This document shows, piece by piece, positions 12,270 to 24,143 of a DNA stretch of 64,000 bases. Each line of letters begins with the position of its first letter. Within the stretch, counting starts at the first letter, position 1. Location of the stretch: contig JAVTLE010000014.1 in NCBI GenBank assembly GCA_033439295.1, forward strand, positions 2,976,001 through 3,040,000, in the 5' to 3' direction. Origin of the DNA: Deuterostichococcus epilithicus. Its lineage: Eukaryota > Chlorophyta > Trebouxiophyceae > Prasiolales > Stichococcaceae. Made by a program: the position numbers and the translations under genes. The notes under the pieces are model-generated. The model was not told the DNA's origin, made no database searches, and saw nothing but the letters and a program-made list of their open reading frames with translations.

Positions 12270-14667
12270 ATGAAGTTCGGCAAGCGGCTTGCAGCAGAAG
12301 CAGCGCGCCGATGGAGGGACCACTACTTGGATTACAAGATCGTTAAGAAGGCCATCCAGGACGATGTTGCGGCACTGGGTGGGCTGATGAAGCATGGCCC
12401 ACGTATCGCTTTCACGTTGTGTATTTGCTGCCTACACTGCCGTCTCGCGTTCGCCTCCCAGCTTTCACGCAGCAGCAGTGGCTGACGACAGTCGCAATGG
12501 TCATGCAGATGTGAACGGCGAGAACTTTGAGGCGGCCATCACTGCAGAGCTGCGCAAGATCAGCACCTTCTACGTCGACAAGGAGGAGGAGCTCGATGTG
12601 AGTTTGCAGCTGTTTGTAAAGAGGTCTCGAGGCGATTTCATCGAGCGAGACTCTTCAGTGCGCTGCCCAGAATCACGTCGTGGAGGGGCGAGGGGCCTGT
12701 CTGGCAACTGGATGCGAGTCTGACAGGACAGCTGGGCGCCTGAATCGCAGGCCCTGCTGCGCTCGCTGAAGGCCAACCCGTCGGAGTTCATGGGCAGCTT
12801 CCGAATGGAGGTGGCAGACCTGCGCAAGTTCGCAGTGCTCAACTACATCGCGGTCATCAAGTGCGCCTATATTGACCGCCTATTTGCCCGCCTCTTCGCC
12901 GCCATGGCTCGGCCCCACCCCAACACTGGCCGTACCATCACTTTCGTGCTTGCTGCTGACTTGCTTGCGCTGTGCCTCCGGTCCTCATGGCAGAAAGGAG
13001 GGCCTCAGGAGCCAGTCGTGGGAGGTACAGCTGCAGGGAGGCGGCAGCCGCGTGTCCTGCGCCAACAGAATCCGTGTTTGTTACTGCAGGTCGGTGAAGA
13101 AGCGGAATAGGCACCTGGCAACAGCATGCGCCCCCCAGGCCGTGGCGCCGATGCGCGCCGTGGAGCTGCTCAGCCACCAGTACTTCTTCACCTCCCCCAA
13201 GCTGGCCGCCCTGGCCACTGAGGCCGAGATCCTGCAGAAGGTAGACACCCCACCATCGCACCCCTCCGCCAGCCGACACCTGATGCAAAGCTTATTGTCC
13301 ATGCCAAATCTGCAGGTGCTGAAGCAGGCGGTCCCAGCCCTCGGTCCCTCGATGCAGCAGCACGAACTCGCTGGTTTGCATTATCAGGCCCTAGCTGCTA
13401 TGCCGTGCCAGCATGAAAGCGGTGTTGCCCTGTGGCCGCAGCATCAGGCGGAGCAGGTGGTGCCGGGGCCTGGCTGTCGAGACATGCCGACACCTGCACC
13501 TGACTCCTCTGGCTCATTTTCTGCTGCCGCAGAAGCAGGCGGAGGAGGGGCTGCCGGGGCTGTCGTCGCTGGACGAGTACCAGTGCCCCATCTGCTACGA
13601 GGTGCTGCACAACCCGGTGGTTCTCACCTGCGCGCACCGCTTCTGCTGGGGCTGCCTGGTGGCGCACTGCGCCACCTCCGCCGCCTCCGGCCGCGCCAAC
13701 GGGCACAGGCATGCGCCTGCGCCCTCCCCTGGTGAGCAACCGGCCGAAGAATCCTGCTGCTAGACATGCTTTGCAGAGCTGACTCTTGTGTGCGTGCTGT
13801 GTCGGCTTGCGCAAGTCTGACCAGCAGCAAGGAGGAGCACTGGAGTCTGCCCGCTACACCCTCGCATCAGGTTGTGGCACGAGCTGTGGTGCGCTGCTGC
13901 AGAGGATGGCGGCAAGGACACGAAGCTACAGTATGCAGCAGAGGTGGTGGCCAGCGAGCCAGGCGACAGCGGGGTGGCCACCTACGACTGCCCCGTGTGC
14001 CGCCGCGCCCAGATCCTGGACCTGGACCGCCTGCAGGTGGCCCCCGACTGCTTTGCGCCGTGAATAACATTTCACATAACATTTCACTCATGAGCCTGCG
14101 TAGATCTTCAGATCCGTCTCTCTCATGTGTCTTAGGCTCTACTGCAATTCCCACTGGGCATCAGTGCTCTCACCCGAGCTTTACCAAGGTCAGGAAGGTT
14201 GGGCGAAACACTGAAGGCCAAGTAAGCTCGGCATGTGTTAATGCGTTGCATATTTGACATTCCTGCAGGTGGACCCGCACCTGACGCGCTTCATTGCGGA
14301 GCTGAAATTGCGTGACGCCGGCAGCGGCGAGGCGATGGACATCTCGCCGCCGGAAGCGGAGGAGCCGGCGCCGCTGCCGCCGCCAACGCAGCCAGACGCC
14401 GCGCAGCGCCAGGCGTCCATGAGCATCGCCGAGCCTGAGCCGCAGGCGCGCCTGCATCTGAGTACAAAGCTCTTTAGCATGTTCTGTGGCGCACTGCTGC
14501 ACTGACATCACCGCTTCACTCTGCAGGCGCAGGCGTCGACGGCGTCGTCGCAGCTGAGCCAGCCAGCGGGCGCGCCGCCGCTGCCTTTGCAGAGACTGGT
14601 GTTCCCGAAGGGCGTTCTGCACAACGAGCTGCCGTCGCCAATGCCCTCGCCGCGTGACGGTGTGTGA
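12270..14667 (+). CDS. SPX-domain RING-type E3 ubiquitin ligase (BAH1/NLA-like architecture)
   Basis: SPX domains sense inositol pyrophosphates and so cellular phosphate; plant NLA/BAH1 joins SPX to RING and marks phosphate transporters for destruction. The SPX domain begins at the start codon, [15 protein letters not shown], then [10 protein letters not shown]. It continues at about 12500-12600 ([20 protein letters not shown]) and 12750-12870 ([15 protein letters not shown]). That last exon splices in phase to [10 protein letters not shown] at about 13090, rebuilding the Lys-rich SPX helix. [20 protein letters not shown] follows. The RING is at 13575-13680 ([20 protein letters not shown], then [11 protein letters not shown]) with its last Cys pair at about 13987 ([17 protein letters not shown]). 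The C-terminal exons (14270-14667) are Pro/Ala/Ser-rich with no known motif and end SPRDGV. A phosphate-signalling role is inferred from architecture alone. Confidence 0.87.
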
Positions 14668-15231
14668 CCCTTGTGGTGGATCGTTGCATGCTGATTAGTC
14701 AACAGCTGTTGCTCATGCATTATGGAAGAACAGCAGGGAAGGAGGCCGGCACATTGCAGGATTGCAGCATCTGAATATGAATATCTTCGTATCTACATCG
14801 CCTCATGCGGCAAAGGCACGGAGCCCCATGCTTGCAAAGACATCGAGCCCGTGTTCTCCCTGCTGCCCAGGCCGGGACGTGGCAGTCGCGGGCAAGGAGC
14901 TGGACGAGGCGCCGCCACTGCTGCCGCCACAGCGCCCAGAGCACCAGGTGGACACGTTGCTGATATGCAGCCAAGGGCCTTTGCTGATCATGTGCACGTG
15001 AGACGGGGCTGGCGACCGCGCCGCTGCGCACCTCCCTTCGCACTTACCGCAGCCTTCCCAGTCAGCAGCTGAGGCTTGCCAGCACCCGGCCAGGCCCGCT
15101 GGCTGCAGCAGATCTGCCTGATTGCTCTGGAGGATGGATGCCTAAAAACCCTGCCGCCGCCGCTGCAGGGCCGGCAGCAGCAGAGTGTGCTGCAGCCACT
15201 TCATACTGATGCCTACAAAACCACTGCCACT
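14668..15231. other. Gap between SPX-RING gene and the HAD fusion gene
   Basis: No conserved motif was found. An open frame at about 14762-15001 could be an exon of either neighbour, but I found no matching splice phase. The frame is open from 15073 into the HAD start at 15232, so an upstream exon or an earlier start for that gene is possible. Confidence 0.35.
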
Positions 15232-18200
15232 ATGCTACAGGGCCGCCTCACGGTGGTGCTGGACCTGGACGGCACGCTGGTGAGCAGCTACACGCCGGCG
15301 CGTGCGCCCTGCCTGCCGGCGGGCATGCAGTCCTACATCGTCGGTCGCGGCGCCCGCATCAACCCCAAGGGCGTCTTCGTCGTGGAGCGCCCCGGGCTGC
15401 GGGAGTTCTTTGCCAAGCTGAACGAGTTTGCGGGTGCGTGCATTGACGGGGAAGCATCCAGCTTTCCAGCCGAGCAACTTCGGCCCAGCTTCTAGCAGCG
15501 TCTCACTGTGTCACCCCGCCTTCGCATTCCAACGCGCAAGCCTAATTTCAGGTCCATGTTGGTTCTCCCAGACTGCTGCCCGATCTCGCCTGTGCACTTC
15601 GCCCCGTTCCGGCAGTAGTCTTCGTGGCACCTGCCTGCAGCACTTGGAAGCTGTATAACTTCATCTTTGCATTAACATCTGGACAAGGTGAAGTGGTGCG
15701 TCATAGCTATGCCGCGGCGCAATGCCAACAACCTTTTGGCACTGGTCCAGCACAGTGCGGGGTGATGGCACCCCGTGCATTTACCTGACATTACGGCTCA
15801 CTGTTTTGCAAGCTCTCCTGAGAGGTGATCCTGTGCATGGCTCCTGACGTCTTATTGCGCACCGCTCGCCGCAGAGGTGATCCTGTTCACAGCGGGCGTG
15901 GAGGATTACGCGGCGCCCATCGCCAACCAGCTGCACTCGGAGTATGACTGCTTTGCGGGCCGCCTGTACCGCCCCGCCACCGTCGCCTGCCCCCTGTGCG
16001 TCCTCCTTCTTGCGATCCTGCCTCCGAGAGGATGCATCTTGTGCATCCCAAGACCAGGAATGGTGTCTGGTCGCCATGCCGCTCAACCTCCAACGAGCAG
16101 ACGTGGCAGCCACAGCTCATCCGTCCAACTGAATTTCATCAAGTTGCTCAGCATGTGGACCACAGATGACGCTGTCACCGCCGCGGCGCAGGTACCCGTG
16201 CATCAAGGACCTGTCGAGGCTGGGGCGGGACCTGGCGCGCACGGTGCTGGTGGACGACACCCCGCTCGCCTTCTGCCGCCAGCCCGACAATGGCATCCCC
16301 GTCTTCAATTTCCGGTGTGCACGCCGCCGCGTACTCTGGCTGCTGTGCCAAGTGATGCCCCTCATCCTCAAACACCTGCAGCAATTGGACGAGCAGCGAT
16401 GCACGTGGCAGAGTAGTTGGACCTGTTTTGATTCTCCTCATACCCAGATGCTTAGTGTACGCCATTAGTGTATGGCGTGCGATGATTGCGTTGAATTGGA
16501 GCGAAAAGAGGTGAAAGTGGGTCAGACACCCAGTCCACCAGCACATGCTACTATTGCTGCCGCAGGGGCGACAGCGACGACCGGCTGCTTGGGGAGGCGG
16601 TGCTGCCGCTGCTGCAGAGCCTGGCGGAGGTGCCCGACGTGCGGCCCAAGCTGCACTCGCGCTTCAACATGCCGCACTGGTTCAAGGCGCAGGGCGTGTC
16701 TCTTGCCGACACGCGCACCCCAGTGGCCGTGCCCTCCTCCCTGGGTGCGCCAGCCTTCCCAGCCTGCATGTGGATCCTGAGATTCAGGCTTGGATGACGT
16801 CGAGCTTGACGCCGCAGGCAGCTCCCCACTCTACTGACGCCGTCACTCCCCACAGATCGCCTGAGCGGCCAGCACGCCTGCCCTGACGCATGCTGACGCC
16901 GTGCTCCCACAGGTCGCAAGGCGGTGTCGAGGCCGGCAAAGCGCCCAGTGGCGCAGCCATACGCGCGTGCGCCAACACCGGCACCCGCAGCCACGCAGAA
17001 CGGCTTGCACCCCCGTTGCCTGCTGCTCACCGACTTCGACAAGACGCTGACCGACTGCGATGCCGGTGCGAGGATGGTCAACACCTTACAGATTACTCGG
17101 GCTGGAGCGTCTACTGCTCCGGTCTGCATCCTACGCTCGTCCGGTCCAGCTTCTTATTCCGTGGACCTGTTTGTCCCGTGGAGCCGTCAATGCACTGCGC
17201 CATTGGGTCAAACCGTGTGCCGCTGCTCCCCACGCAGGCGAGCGGCTGGTGGGGGAGCTGGCGCCAGAGTTGGCGCCGATGTTGGCGGCGCTGGAGATGC
17301 CCGCTAACTTCGTGCCGACCACCAACGCTGTGCTGGCCGAGATGCAGGTGCGGCGCCTTGTCACTCCTTTGGAATCTTCCCCCAAGCTGACAACAGCCTC
17401 CTGGGTAACATTTGAGGGAGCTAGCAGGTCTCATTGGTGTCCCTGCCACCCGCAAGGCTCCCCCTGTGCTGCAGTGTCGGTTCAGAATATCCCGCCCAGC
17501 GACCTGAAGTCTCACGACCTGAAGTTCGAACACTGCTGTCGCAATCCTGGTGCAGCGGCGGGGCATCAGCCGGGACACCATCCTGGCAGAGCTGCGGCGC
17601 ATGGGCACCGAAATCCCCTCCTCCAGCATCGAGATGCTGCAGGTGTGACGCGTGCCTTCAAGGCAACACGCCGCCGCCACTGCAAATTCATACGAATGTC
17701 TTACAAACCGTCTGGTCAAGGATCCCCTAGTTGTATACCTAATCGGTTAATTTAGTGCCTGCTGCTCTGACGCAAGTCAGCGGGCCGCACCGCAGTGCAC
17801 AAAAAGATGCTGACGAGCTGTGCCTGGCTGCGGGCGCGCAGTGGGCGGCAAAGAACCGCATCGACGTGCGCATCATCTCGGACTGCAACACGGTGTTCAT
17901 CAGCCACATGCTGGCGGCAGCACGCGTCAGCTCCGCGGTGTCGCAGGTCATCACCAACTTCGCCAGCTACCGCCGCGTTCTTCCCGCCCAGGTGCGTCAC
18001 GATGCATTTCGCCAGGGAACACTCGGCCCAGCATGGTCGTGTGAACAAATAAGAGGCACCACGGCCAAGCGCGTGTGACCTCAAAGCTCCTTGCGCAGTC
18101 ATGTACCATCAGGATGGGCTGCGGCAGCCGGCCGGCACTCGATGCTCCCTATCTCGTGCAGTCCCGGCGGACCTGCTGACCAGTTGTAAACTGAACTCGG

Positions 18201-19037
18201 CTCGCAGGAGGGGGACGACCCGGCGGCGATGCTGCAGCCGGTGGGCGCCCAGGAGTCGGCCAGCCACCGCCTGGTGGTGGACCCGCGTGTCCCGCCCACC
18301 TCCCCACACGGCTGCCCCCTCTGCCCCGCCAACCTGTGCAAGGTGCGCCGCGGCCCGCGCCGCCCAGGGCAGTCGCCACGGCCCTACCGGATTTCCAACG
18401 GGGATGTCTTGTGCCACATGCTTTCTGAAAGCTGACCGGCTCCGCATGCGGGCCGCATGGCGGATGTCTCGTTGCACATCAGCCGCCATGCGGTCAAGTT
18501 GCATACAGCCAGATCCTCACACTTCCAGGTGCTCACACTCATTCCCTGATATCTCACCACAGGGTCGGGAGCTGCAGGCGCTGCGGCAGGGCGCTGTCTT
18601 TGCGACGGTGGTGTACTGCGGCGATGGCGCCAACGATCTGTGCCCCGCGCTGGCGCTGGGCCCGGAGGACCACGTCTGCGCGCGCGCCGGCTACGCGCTG
18701 CACAAGCTCATCGAGCGGCGTGCCGGCGGCAAGGAGGGCCCTCGCGTCGAGGCTCAGGTGCGGGCGTGCACGGCGGTATTGGCACTGAGGGATCAGGCAC
18801 GCTGTGAAGCATGGGGCCCTGTGTGCCAACTGCGACAAGTTTGGCATGCAGGGTAGGCGCTCTATCATAGGCAGCATGCACGATCCGATGTCAAGGTGCG
18901 AGGTCCATCCAGTAGGCTTCCAGTAGACCAATGTCCGGCTCAACAGCTGATGCATCTGCGCTGCGCCATTAATGCAGGTGCACATCTGGCGGGACCACGC
19001 CGAGCTGTTCCGCATCGTGGAAGGCCTACTGGGCTGA
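15232..19037 (+). CDS. Two-domain HAD phosphatase: FCP1/SCP-like domain fused to PHOSPHO1-like domain
   Basis: The N-terminal half is an FCP1/SCP-like domain. It has LTVVLDLDGTLVSSY (15247-15290), EVILFTAGVEDYAAPIANQL (about 15874) and VLVDDTPLAFCRQPDNGIPV (16244), so the nucleophile Asp and motif III are present. The C-terminal half resembles PHOSPHO1 and plant phosphocholine/phosphoethanolamine phosphatases: LLLTDFDKTLTDCDAGERLV (17023, split by an intron), RRGISRDTILAEL (17553), IDVRIISDCNTVFISHM (17862), CPLCPANLCK (18312) and VVYCGDGANDLCPALALG (18609), then AGYALHKLIERR. The last exon reads VHIWRDHAELFRIVEGLLG. The halves join cleanly: the exon ending near 16752 (AVPSSLG, phase 1) fits the exon at 16913 (RKAVSRPAKRP) across an intron of about 160 bases. 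No stop, start or promoter-like gap separates them. The physiological substrate is unknown. Confidence 0.78.
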
Positions 19038-19456
19038 TGAGAGACACAGGATGCAGATGGCGAGCTGCGGCATACTTGGCACCGGTTTGGAGGCCTGGGG
19101 TTTCATGGCCTGCCGGTTGTGACGTTGAAAGCGCTGGACTTTACATAGCTGGGCTGCTGGGTACGTCGCTCATTGACAATGCTTTAGGCAGTCGACACAG
19201 ATGTAGTGAGCGTTTGGTTGTGCCGTTTGGACGGAAATTCTACAAAACTGTGACATCTGTCTGTCCACCATCTTTGTTCGGGCCGCGTCATGTCTGATGC
19301 GAGTCAATTATGCATCACGTTGGCATGCTTTCATGGATACTCTGCGATCCCAAGAACGCTCCATGCAATCACGCACCAACGCCCACACCTCCCACAGATC
19401 TGACGCTGGTCATCCGAAGCGTGAACAGCGGCGCTCACAACGAATTACCAGCGGTG
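19038..19456. other. Convergent 3' gap
   Basis: This lies between the stop of the HAD fusion gene (+) and the stop of the PUB-domain gene (-). No coding signal was found. A reverse-strand TGTAA at 19140-19144 lies about 310 bases after the PUB gene stop and may be its poly(A) signal. Confidence 0.35.
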
Positions 19457-21132
19457 CTATATGTACACAAACTTGTCCTTGCGCTCCTCGTTGTCGGCCT
19501 TCAGCTGTTGCTTCAGGATCTCACGATCTTTGTCCAGAGCCTTCTTCTGCAATTTCAAGTATTGCCAGAGTTCTGCAGGACGTCAACCGTGCACTGCAGC
19601 ACCTTCGGGTGAGGTTGCAACACGAGGGAATTCAGCATTGGGTCTTGGCAACCATGACCAAGTCGACCCTTCAGGGCGTCTGTCATGGCAGCGACTAGTT
19701 ATTGATGCTGCGGAGGCCGAGTGATGGCACCTTTAGGGTCGCAGACGACGCAGCGGCAGCGACGCGGCGGTCCTTCTCCTCCACCTCGCCCGCTGCCTGC
19801 CAGATCACGACATCTAATCTCAGCTTTTCCACATAGCGCAAGGTCCAAAAGTCGCAAGAATGTCGTGCTTTTGACACACCTCGGACAACCCAAAATAAGA
19901 TGCAGTGCGACTTCTGCAGCGCGACAAGGGCCGCGCACCTTCTGCAGCTCTCTCAGCGCTATCTCCAGGATGCTGCGGCACAAAATTGAAGGGTTTGGAC
20001 GCTGTGGCAGGGCCGCAACACGTGCTTAGACTCCTCGCGCAGCGGCGATGCATCGCTGCAGCAAGGTCTCTGCCCGCTGACAAGCCCGGCGCCCAAAGAT
20101 CTGGCTCGCAGCTCGCAACCCACTGAAGCACTCACCTCCACTGGGTGGTGCCCGGCTCATGCTCAAAGCACCAGGACGCCACAAAGTCGGTCGTCTGCAT
20201 CGAGAAAGATGCGTCGTCAGCATCCGAGGGCCGCCGATCCTCCAGAGGGACGGCAGAAACCTCCAAAACACCTCATCGCATCTGCACGGGCACTTCAACC
20301 GATGTCCCACCCGCTTGCGCCAGCCGGCTGCCCGCAGGAAGTCTTCCGCTCCGTGGACAGTCGCCACCCTCTTCGAGAAAACATTCGAAGCAGCCTTCAC
20401 CTGCATGATCCACATGTGTGTGGTCACTTGCAACGGCCACTGAAGTGCAGTCTGGCGGCTTCAGGGTCGCGACAATCATCCTGGGGAATCAGGGCTGCGC
20501 CAGGGTCATGTCCAGGCAGCCGCAGCCTCTGTGCGGAGCGGGTCGCCCCGCCGCTGGGCGCTCACCGACCGCTTCTTGTCGTCTCCAGGGTCCGACACCA
20601 CGTTCCCGATGATCAGCAACAGCGTGTGCACGCACGCGGAGGCCTGCGCCGGAGTGTTCCGGTCGTAGTCCTGCAGGCGCATACGGGTTGAGACATTCTT
20701 CATGGAAGCCCTGCAGCTGTCAAATCCTTGCTAGCATCGTGCAACCGGATCATGCTTTGTGATTCTGGTGATGTCCAGCCGGAGCATGTCATGCGCAAGC
20801 CTGCTCGCACCATGATGGCGCTGACAAGCGCCTTGACCAGCTTGTCGCGCGCCTCCGCCATATGCCTCTGCTCTGCGAGCTTTGCCGGCGTAGGCAAGCC
20901 GCCCTGTGGTGTGCAGAAAGGAGTTTACTTTTAAACACGCCATGCGTTGTCGAATCAATGAGACTGCCGGCTGTTTGCAGTTGCAACATGCTTCCGCCAT
21001 CTGCGGTGTCGACCGCGGTGTCACCTGCCGCTGCTGTGCCGCAAAGCGTGCAAGGGCAGCATTCGCAGCCGACGCCCTTTGCTCTGCCTCTGAAGGCCCG
21101 GGCACAGCAGGCGTCTCTTCTGAGGGCTCCAT
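19457..21132 (-). CDS. PUB-domain protein, probable p97/CDC48 cofactor (PUX2/UBXN6-like)
   Basis: PUB (PUG) domains bind the tail of the AAA ATPase p97/CDC48. One exon (about 20560-20670) reads ASACVHTLLLIIGNVVSDPG then DDKKRS. It joins in phase 0 to an exon at about 20325-20390 reading VKAASNVFSKRVATVHGAED then FLRAAGWRKR. Together these give the PUB pattern seen in UBXN6 (TLCKYLDNI, EEEKYRKIKMQN, FFEAIGF). Upstream exons are helical and charged: MEPSEETPAVPGPSEAEQRA (from 21132) and KLAEQRHMAEARDKLVKALV (about 20850). Downstream exons read PSDADDASFSMQTTDFVASW (about 20200), ILEIALRELQK (about 19970), and a last coiled-coil exon LKLQKKALDKDREILKQQLK ending KFVYI (19457). I saw no UBX fold. 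The start is uncertain because the frame is open upstream of 21132 (TPQASKRPRRAQQ). Confidence 0.6.
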
Positions 21133-21657
21133 CTGCTGTGCGCGCCTTGGACGCTTGGACGCTTGCGGTGTGATGTCGCAGCACGTCACAAAGCAAACCC
21201 GTGTGCTGTCCCTTCACGCTGCGATGGTTTCTGCGGGCTGCGTGATCTGATCGATATGTTGTTGCAGCGCTGAGGTACCTCCTTCACGCTAGATTGTTGC
21301 ACTGATCTTAACAAGCGGGTGGTGCGCATATGCAGAACGGAGCTGATGTATGCTGCGAACGGAAGTCCTCTACACTATCATAGCTTTGACACGCCAAAAG
21401 CTCACTGCCCTGCCTCCTTGACGCCGTGTCGGAATTCCGAGAGAGACTCCACCGTGTAATTATTTGGCGGCGTTCCCTCCCAGCGCAAACTTGCAATGGC
21501 GCCCATTCTGACTTGCGACGATACTACATCAAGCACTGACTTCGCCTGCATCATCTCGCATCGTTCCGACGCCGCTGGCGGCTCTCTAGTTGGCCGCCGC
21601 AGACCGATCATCATCCCGCGCCGGCCGATGCATCCGACCCTCTCACTGGATGCTATG

Positions 21658-22985
21658 TCAGCGGTCCTCCGCGTGATTATCGGATCTGACCAGCACGCGG
21701 CGCTGAGAGAAGATGCGCAGCGCCTGCTCCACCTCCGCCAGCCGCTCCTCCAACCTCTTCTTCTGGTGTATCTGTGAAAGAAGCATCAGTCATCAGCAGC
21801 CAGTCACCCCTCAGAGGAGGTCTGTAGAGGTGAGAACGCGGCGACAGCACCACAAGAATGTCAGTGTGCGGATTGTCGATGCCGGCAAGCATGCACTTTG
21901 ACGGGCATCCGGCTTCTCACGCAGGCCGCACTCATCTCAAATCCACAAGTGCAACACTGTCACATACTTGGCTCGGCGTCTCATCAACAAAGGGCATGCT
22001 GTGGAGCTGCGACTCGACATCGTGCTTGCTGCGGCTCTGCGCCACCAGCATTTCCTGCCGCTCGTCTTCGCCCAGCACGCGCATGCCGGATGGCATGCTC
22101 GCTGCCTCCGCTGCCACCTGCGGACTGGGCACTGCCATTCGAAGCGCCGGCAGGAGAGGAGGGAATGCAGACAGCACTGCTGGCCCTTGCTGTAGCACCA
22201 CTGCAATTCGTAAAGGATAATGCGCCATGAAGGACTGCCACAGCCGCCCGCATAGACGAGTTTGATGCGAGCAAGCAACTGAAGTGGACTTGTGTCGATG
22301 GGGAGCACAGTTTATCTATGCGTGCTGCTGCCTTGTGGCGTGGTTGCAGGCAGTGGCAAGTCGGCATCCTCCAAGCCAGTTATGGACTCCATGCCGCATG
22401 CAAGCGTATTGTCCACCTGTTCAGCGGCTTGCTGTTCGGCCCATGCTGAGTTTCAGGCTCTGCAAGTACTGCGGCACCAGGCCGTACTCGTCTTGCACAG
22501 CCACTGCCGACCGTCGTCGTAGCACTGGCTCCTACTCCGAGGCTGCACCGACGCCGCCTCCATTGCAATTTCCCGCACATAGCCTCGCTGACTCACCTCC
22601 ACCGATCTGCAGGGTGCGGAAAGTACAGCTCACAGATCGTCGAATGCGTGATCTGCTCGGAGGCTTGCGGTTGGTCAAGCAATGTCAAGTTGCTCTCCGC
22701 TCAGATGAACAAAGCACACTCGCTCCAGTGGCATGTGCATTGCCTCTGCTGACCTGAAGCATGTGACAACTGCGGCATGCAATCACCACCATAGGCATAC
22801 GACACACACCTGGTGGGCCCGGTCGGGGGTCCGCCGGATGGGCCAAAGGTGCTGCCGCGGCGGAGTGCGGCAGGTGACCCGGCTGGCGGGCGCAAATAGT
22901 CCGGGATTGCAGGCTCACCCAGCACCCGCCTTCTGCCTGTTGGCGCGACTCTGCTGCCTGATGGCGTCTCTGTTGGCTTTTGCAT
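21658..22985 (-). CDS. Enkurin-domain protein
   Basis: Enkurin proteins are microtubule inner proteins or microtubule-associated proteins; Chlamydomonas FAP106 is the axonemal member. The C-terminal enkurin domain is plain. One exon (about 21964-22130) reads PSGMRVLGEDERQEMLVAQS then SQLHSMPFVDETPSQ. The last exon (about 21658-21772) reads IHQKKRLEERLAEVEQALRI then FSQRRVLVRSDNHAEDR and a stop. The family pattern is G-L-x(2)-ER-x(2)-LL, then P-x(3)-D, K-x(2)-LE-x(3)-QLE, and a hydrophobic end. An upstream exon near 22440-22515 has DEYGLVPQYLQSLKL, the short motif typical of enkurins (GxVPxYLQ). The proposed first exon, from 22985, begins MQKPTETPSGSRVAPTGRRR and contains PAIPDYLRPPAG. The exon joins around 22450-22620 are not resolved. 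The C-terminal RIFSQRRVLV is closer to ENKD1 than to enkurin itself. Confidence 0.7.
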
Positions 22986-24143
22986 GTTTTACAGGTATGA
23001 GACCGGCCCTGCATGTATGTCGTGGCGCTGAAGTGGCCAATCAGTCATTGAACATGGGATCGCATCGGCTACAAAGGTCAGCATTTCACAAGTACATCAC
23101 AAAACATAACTTTCCCTGACGTGCCATCACCTGCGCTGAAGGTCTCTGATGCCTGTCACTGGACTGAGGATGTCGGCAATGGCGGAGCTGTCCTGATGCT
23201 GCGCAGTGCCTGACCCTCTGCCTCCCGGCGCCATCTGACAGCTTGAACGTGGGACATAAGCTCAAAGATGCGCTACGATCATAACTAGCTGCCTCGGATG
23301 CAGCTTGCGACGTTTTTGCGCCAGACACCCTCGTGGACGACGAGGTGAAAATGGAGCAGCACTGCCAAATCTGAGATCGAGGATGCGCTCGCAACACAAT
23401 GGTATGATTGGAACAATTCATTTCAAATCGACGCGCAGACGGCACAGCGTCGAAAGGCCGGATTCAGGCTGTGTGCCGATCTGGCTCCGGATCGCACACC
23501 ACGCGAGGGTGTGCACCGCGACTTCACATCAGCGCTGCTGTTTAAGTATATGCATGGAAACAGTGTGTTGGAGGGTCATGACCAGCATTGCGGCATTGCG
23601 GCATGGCGCCTGGATGTGGCCGACATTCGTGGGAAAATAACTTGACTGAAAAATGCAATTTTTTCATGGGGAAAGTGCAAATTTCTTGCTCATGCGAGGC
23701 CACTGCACACCTGATGCGCACACTGCCAGTCCGGAGTCGCTGTGCAGGATTGTAGTTACCGGTAGTTCACATTGCCATTACACCGGGGATGCTGACGGAC
23801 ACTTCAGCAAGTTGGGGGCGCTTTAGGTGAACCGCACGCAAAGTGCGCGCCACATGCACCGGCAGCACACAGCCTCCCCCTCACTCAACAGCCGTCAATG
23901 CACGACAGCTGATTGCTGTCCAAAACTTCCTTTCTGTCGAGCTCCGGGTCAGGGCCTACTCGTGGCATAACACAGCAGTTCACACAGGCAGCGTGCTGCC
24001 TCATCATCACAACTCTGCCGGCCAGATTTTGGCTCAGCCTATCCATTAAGGCTCACGGTCTTGGCCAACGTCTATCTGTCACGCCCTAGCTAGCTATTGC
24101 TGGTGCGCAAGGCAGTGGGTTTTGTGACACACGCTTGGAGCAG
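22986..24143. other. Gap upstream of the enkurin gene and downstream of pyruvate carboxylase
   Basis: About 1.15 kb of lower-GC sequence, including an A/T-rich patch near 23635-23690. Short open frames have no motifs. It should hold the enkurin promoter and the pyruvate carboxylase 3' end. A reverse-strand TGTAA at 23779-23783 is about 360 bases after the pyruvate carboxylase stop. Confidence 0.4.

Noticed and set aside
16924-17067. A separate start for a stand-alone PHOSPHO1-like gene
   Set aside because: The codon at 16924 is GTG, no ATG lies just upstream in frame, and the acceptor at 16912 matches the phase of the FCP-like exon. A fusion fits better.
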